NCBI GenBank assembly: GCA_036877525.1
Contig: JAZGTH010000015.1
Span: 5,910,001-5,974,000 of the forward strand
Origin: Chromobotia macracanthus
Lineage: Eukaryota; Chordata; Actinopteri; Cypriniformes; Botiidae
Length of the DNA: 64,000 nt
Direction of reading: 5' to 3'
Below are positions 59,577 to 64,000 of this stretch, in pieces (within the stretch, counting starts at the first letter, position 1; the number at the start of each line of letters is the position of its first letter). The notes under the pieces are model-generated. The model ran no database searches. It was not told the origin of the DNA and worked only from the letters and a program-made list of their open reading frames with translations. The position numbers and the translations under genes were made by a program.

Positions 59577-62500
59577 AGATATTTAGAATTATAACCTGTG
59601 AGTGTGTCAAACTGCAAGAAAGTACAAAGCATACCTCACCCCAGGCTGGGGGCGAATTATTGTAGCTTTTAGAAGGTATATTCAGTGTAAATGGTGTTGA
59701 AAGAGCCATTCCTAAACAAAGTACATGCGAAAACCTCCAATTTATGGAAGTTAACTACAGTTGTCAGTGTGGCAGCTTGTTAAAATAGCGTGGAAGCAAG
59801 TTATTTTTAGACACATCGCATGTAGCACAACAAAACTTTATGTCTCCCATTGTATTGTAACCGAACGAGCTGAGGCAATAATCAAATATAATCACTCTGC
59901 TAGAATGTCTTTTTCTCTCAGATAGCATTGGGAAGTTCATTTCTAGTGAGTCAATTTATTTAGACAGTTCATTTAAATGAACTTGTTAAAAAAAATATGA
60001 ACTTTCATTCATTTAAATGATCACTTCCTGGAATTGTCTGCATGGCATTTATGTATTCCTTTTTGCAGCAACATAAACATTGCTTAAATACTGCTGTTTG
60101 TAATTCAGATGTTTATACAGTATAATTTTTATACAGCGTTTTATATGGTGGTTTTCTAGTGCACGTTTATTTATCTGATGTCACCGCAATTGATATCATT
60201 ATGGATAAATATTGCTCTTTGTAATCAATTTAGTTCTCTTCATTTTATAGTACTGTAGCTTTATTGTAGTTGAACTGCAGTGAATTATGAGTAGCTTGTA
60301 GCTTGGCAAACTACATTTTCACAGCAGCTTCTCCAACACTATTACAGACTGTGGTCTCCACCCAGTCAGTATCTTGTCAGTCATTCTGTTAGGAAGTGTA
60401 TAGCAGCATATCAAATCTCAATGCATATCAACAGGACCCTTACTGTAAAAAATGACATGTCAGATGACTCACAGTCCCCTGCAGCATTTGGATTTCTCTG
60501 CTGATGTCTCTCCATCACCTGATTTTATGATTCACGCTCAGCAAAGACGCTAGCCTTCAATTACACACATACAGCACTTCTGAATGGAGCATCCTCACCG
60601 AGAAGCTGTGGCGAATGGTAATTTCTGTTACTTGCAAATCAACACTGCCCTGTAAATGAATTTCAGGGAAAATGCACTACATAATAACAGAGCACAGTCG
60701 CATCTTTATGGCAAAAACAACTGGTACTGTACAGAGATTTGTTTCATTAAAATAATGAAAGCAGGAAAAATGGAACATCTGTTTGATCGTACAGTGGAAT
60801 ACATTATTTTCCACTTTTCGCCAGGGTCGAAAGGCAAGAGGTGGATGAGCTTAAAATAACCGAGTTATAAAAGTGTAATTCAAAGAGCCTCCCCTCCACA
60901 TCAAGATAAGCTGCCACTCCTGCAGGGTTTTTTTTTTGGGTGATCAGGGAGGTGTATTGTTCCAGTGAAGATTGACAGGTGAAAACCAGGAGAGAAGATC
61001 AAAGACCTCAGCTGATGAGGCACGAGCCGCCTTTGTGTTTTTTCCTTTGTCTAGACGGGAAAAATATTGCCTGGTATGTTACAGCAAGGACGTCAAGATG
61101 AAAACATATTACATCACATTTTATGCGGTAAGATATCGCAGTCAGAATTCTCTGAACGTAGAGGCCAAAGTTCATCTGAACTGTAGAATGGCAGACTTGG
61201 TTATGTAAATAGCTAGTTAGTTGGTGGGTTGGTTGGTTAGTTAGTACAAACAACAGGAGAATTACTGCATCCCAGGACAAGTGCATGTTTGGGCCTTGTT
61301 GCTCAGCCAAAAGCTACTGGCCCATCTCAGCTCAAACTCTGAAGAAAGAGAATCTCTTTCTGACAATCCTGCTGAAGATAAAATTATCATATTTCACACC
61401 CATGTCTCTCACAATCTGGCAAGCAGAGAGCAGGTGGTTTACTCTCAGGGGACTCTGTGTCTGATGCACAGCACTGTATCACCAAGCCACATCTATCAAA
61501 TCACTTTCTGCCTAGAGAGAAATGTTACAAGTGTACCATTGTAGTCAAGTTTTATGAGACTTAACTAAATCTACTTGTCACGAAGTGTTGACAAATTGTA
61601 AAGAAAACGTTTGGTTTCACAACATGCTGAAACACAGGCAGGAAATATCGTCTAGTTTGATCGCAACTACTTCACATAAAAATGGCCGCGGTTCAGTTTT
61701 AATGAAATCTTCTCCTGTAGAGGTGGGAAAGGGGTTAAGTGTCATTTTTAAATATGTGAACTGCACATCTAACTTGATGTCACAAACCGATTTAAAATGT
61801 GCTTTTTTTACACCGGCTGTGAGATATCTTGGCACTGTAGAAAACAAATCCTGGTTTCATAAACAGATAAACGGCAGAACAGGGCAGCGCTAGTGACTTT
61901 TTCTGCCGTTTAATCATCGGTGTTTAATCAAAACCACTTTATAACGGCTGTCAGAAAAAATATTCTACCTTTTTCTCCCATCTTCTTTATAAATGATGCT
62001 TACACCAGCTGTTGGTTTGAACATAATTCTATCTTTGGATGTGTGAGTCTTGCTTTGGTGAAAAAACCCAGGCAGATCTAGAGCTGATCTACAGTTACAC
62101 ATCATGTTGAATAAACATTCAAGACCTCTCTATAAATAACACCTGTTTATTTGAGTCTCTTTTGCTTCCACTGTCAGAAAATGTCTGCTGTAGCATCTTC
62201 AGTTAAATTTAAAACAAGGACGGTTTTATACATCTCTCAACAATAATACATATACCACTTTTTTGTTTTAAAAAACATTTTTCCGTTACAAGCATCTGGA
62301 TCATTGTAGTTATACAACATTGTCGTCATACTTCTGTGAGTCAGCTGAGTCATATATATTTTTCTCTGGCTCTGAAGTTTTGACAAGCCAAAGGAAATAT
62401 TGGCTAAATAGATACCGACATCACAAAGAGATTGCCTTCCCAGGAAATATTAGAATTTTCAACTCCCACAAAATTTCCATCCCCGCTTGACAAGTGACAT

Positions 62501-62910
62501 CCATCAGTTGAGCCTCAGTGCAGCGTAAACCCAAAAACGTTGCAATTACTGCACAGGCCAATGCACAAAATAATTAGAGCAAAATGTTATTCTCTGACAT
62601 CATTTTACTTCATTCCCTTATTAAGCTTAATCCATCATGGAATGTCAAGACTAACTGGCTCAGGAAAAGCCCCCATATTCGTCTGGAAACCCGGGAAAAG
62701 CACAGTGAAAGCCAGTGAATGTTCTTTCAGCAACAGGCTTGTGGAGTATATGGGAGCTTCATTGCTGGGATTATTAGCTGGATCTGTATGACAATGAGGC
62801 TTGTGACGTGCTCTGATTATGGCAGTAAATGTTAATAAGCTTTGGTTCAACAGGCAGGCAATGTTAAGTCCATCTATAATGGCAAAGGCAAAGACTGCAT
62901 GTCGTCTTCA
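59577..62910. other. Intergenic, nothing recognised
   Basis: The stretch 59935-60030 carries inverted TTCATTTAAATGAA motifs and may be a degraded fish repeat. ORFs of about 100 codons at 61008-61310 and 61585-61893 have no domain-like content or splice context. Confidence 0.45.
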
Positions 62911-63157
62911 CAGCTAACAGGGAATGTTCCCAGAATGTTGGCTAATTTTCTCTAAAAGTTGTCCCACAGTTATCATTAAAGTTCTTGCAGTAATGTTTTT
63001 GATGTTATATATCATATCCAAAACATTATTTTTAAGTTGTTAGTGGAATGTTTTAGAAATGTTACAGAATTTAAATATCGTTCTTATAACAAAGCAATTA
63101 GGGAATGTTCGAATGGTAGGGTAGGGTAACGCTCTCACAACCTAAAATTGTTAGCTA
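62911..63157 (+). mobile_element. AACGTT-family miniature element, copy 9
   Basis: It starts CAGCTAACAGGGAATGTTCC and ends AACCTAAAATTGTTAGCTA. About 247 bp, somewhat diverged. Confidence 0.8.
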
Positions 63158-64000
63158 CGTCCATGCAGTGAAAGGTCGGCTGTTTACATCGCTTGTAAAA
63201 GATTGCGATCCCTAATCACGTCTTTCTGGCATATGGCGGCACGTTTTACACAATGGTGGGATTTTTTTTGGCCACGTATTGAATATGAATGCGTTGGAGA
63301 ATGGAATACATTAGGTCCATCTGTTGGTCCACAAGGACTTATGAGGTTACAGTACTTTGTAGATGAGAAATTCAGATCCACGGTAATTATTCAAGAGATC
63401 TCCTGACCTGACCCACAATGCACCATTAGCCTCACGTGGCTTTGTCTTGTGTTCCTAAGTGGGGCTACATTTTCAGACCTTAAAGAATAAAGGTTTGGTG
63501 ACTCATTAAATATTCACAGGAATAAGCTCAGCTCAGGCCAGAAGGAAGGAGCTTTGCGTGGCAATGAGGAACGATAATCACCAAAGCCATTTCCAGACAA
63601 ATACATGCACATAATAATAAGACACTCAAGGGTGGATCAGCTATAAATAGAGCGTCAACTGTAGATTGATTTGAGATAGGAACTCTGGATGTGATTCAGC
63701 TGATAACTGTTGGGCAATCTGCACGTCTTTTCTTCTGGTGTTCATGATCGACTCAGTAGATATGTGCTCTAATTTTAATCTGTTTTGTAGAATTCATACA
63801 AAGACAGCTGGACTGTATCATAAGTCAGACTTTGGTAATATATTTAATTTTGTATATTGAAATTTTCTGTGCTGGTGGGGCGACATCTCTATCTTCATTT
63901 TAGAAAGGATCCATCTCATTACTTTTCAAAGGCCAGTGCCTTAAAGTGTTTATGTATTTTAATACCATGTCTTCGGGGTAGAAGTCCATGCCTAAGCATA
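63158..64000. other. Intergenic, nothing recognised
   Basis: No gene, tRNA or clear repeat is visible up to the window edge. Confidence 0.5.

Noticed and set aside
1..64000. CRISPR array, phage, operon or bacterial defence system
   Set aside because: The exon-intron structure, SINEs and vertebrate transcription factor show nuclear vertebrate DNA. No regularly spaced repeats with unique spacers occur.

Overview
The window looks like nuclear DNA from a teleost, most probably a cyprinid. It is AT-rich and gene-poor, with short GT-AG exons and many small repeats: tRNA-derived SINEs whose tail resembles a fish L2 LINE end, a TTAA-flanked miniature element common in cyprinids, CT/CA microsatellites, and a locally abundant family of AACGTT-rich miniature elements. 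Nothing prokaryotic, viral or CRISPR-like is visible.

Only two protein-coding genes can be supported, both on the + strand. At the left edge (642-4243) are the last nine coding exons of a HEAT-repeat gene that I read as mroh1 (maestro heat-like repeat family member 1). They join in one open frame and end at a TGA; the 5' part of the gene lies outside the window. At 31711-34490 is a complete two-exon scratch-family transcriptional repressor, read as scrt1. It encodes 279 residues with an N-terminal SNAG motif, the SCRT1-type linker motif and five C-terminal zinc fingers, and has a recognisable TATA promoter in a CpG-rich block. MROH1 and SCRT1 also lie in the same interval in human (8q24.3), so the pairing supports both names.

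Layout: 1-4400 mroh1 3' end; 4401-31500 a 27-kb gene-free spacer with SINEs, miniature DNA elements and a 200-bp CT tract; 31500-34500 scrt1 with promoter, intron, coding exons and an AU-rich 3' UTR; 34500-64000 a 29-kb gene-free flank with more of the same repeats. The large non-coding flanks around a neural transcription factor gene are where distal enhancers would be expected, but enhancers cannot be proved from one sequence. The two genes are not expected to work together: mroh1 encodes a cytoplasmic HEAT-repeat protein of unsettled function, and scrt1 encodes a nuclear neuronal repressor.

I did not find a new biological system. The most worthwhile observations are a Scratch/Snail-type E-box just upstream of the scrt1 TATA box (possible autorepression), a tiny upstream ORF, two poly(A) signals bracketing an AU-rich element, the absence of a long low-complexity linker in the Scrt1 protein, and a set of at least nine miniature elements including a fold-back form. 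All calls come from reading the sequence; no alignment or database search was run.
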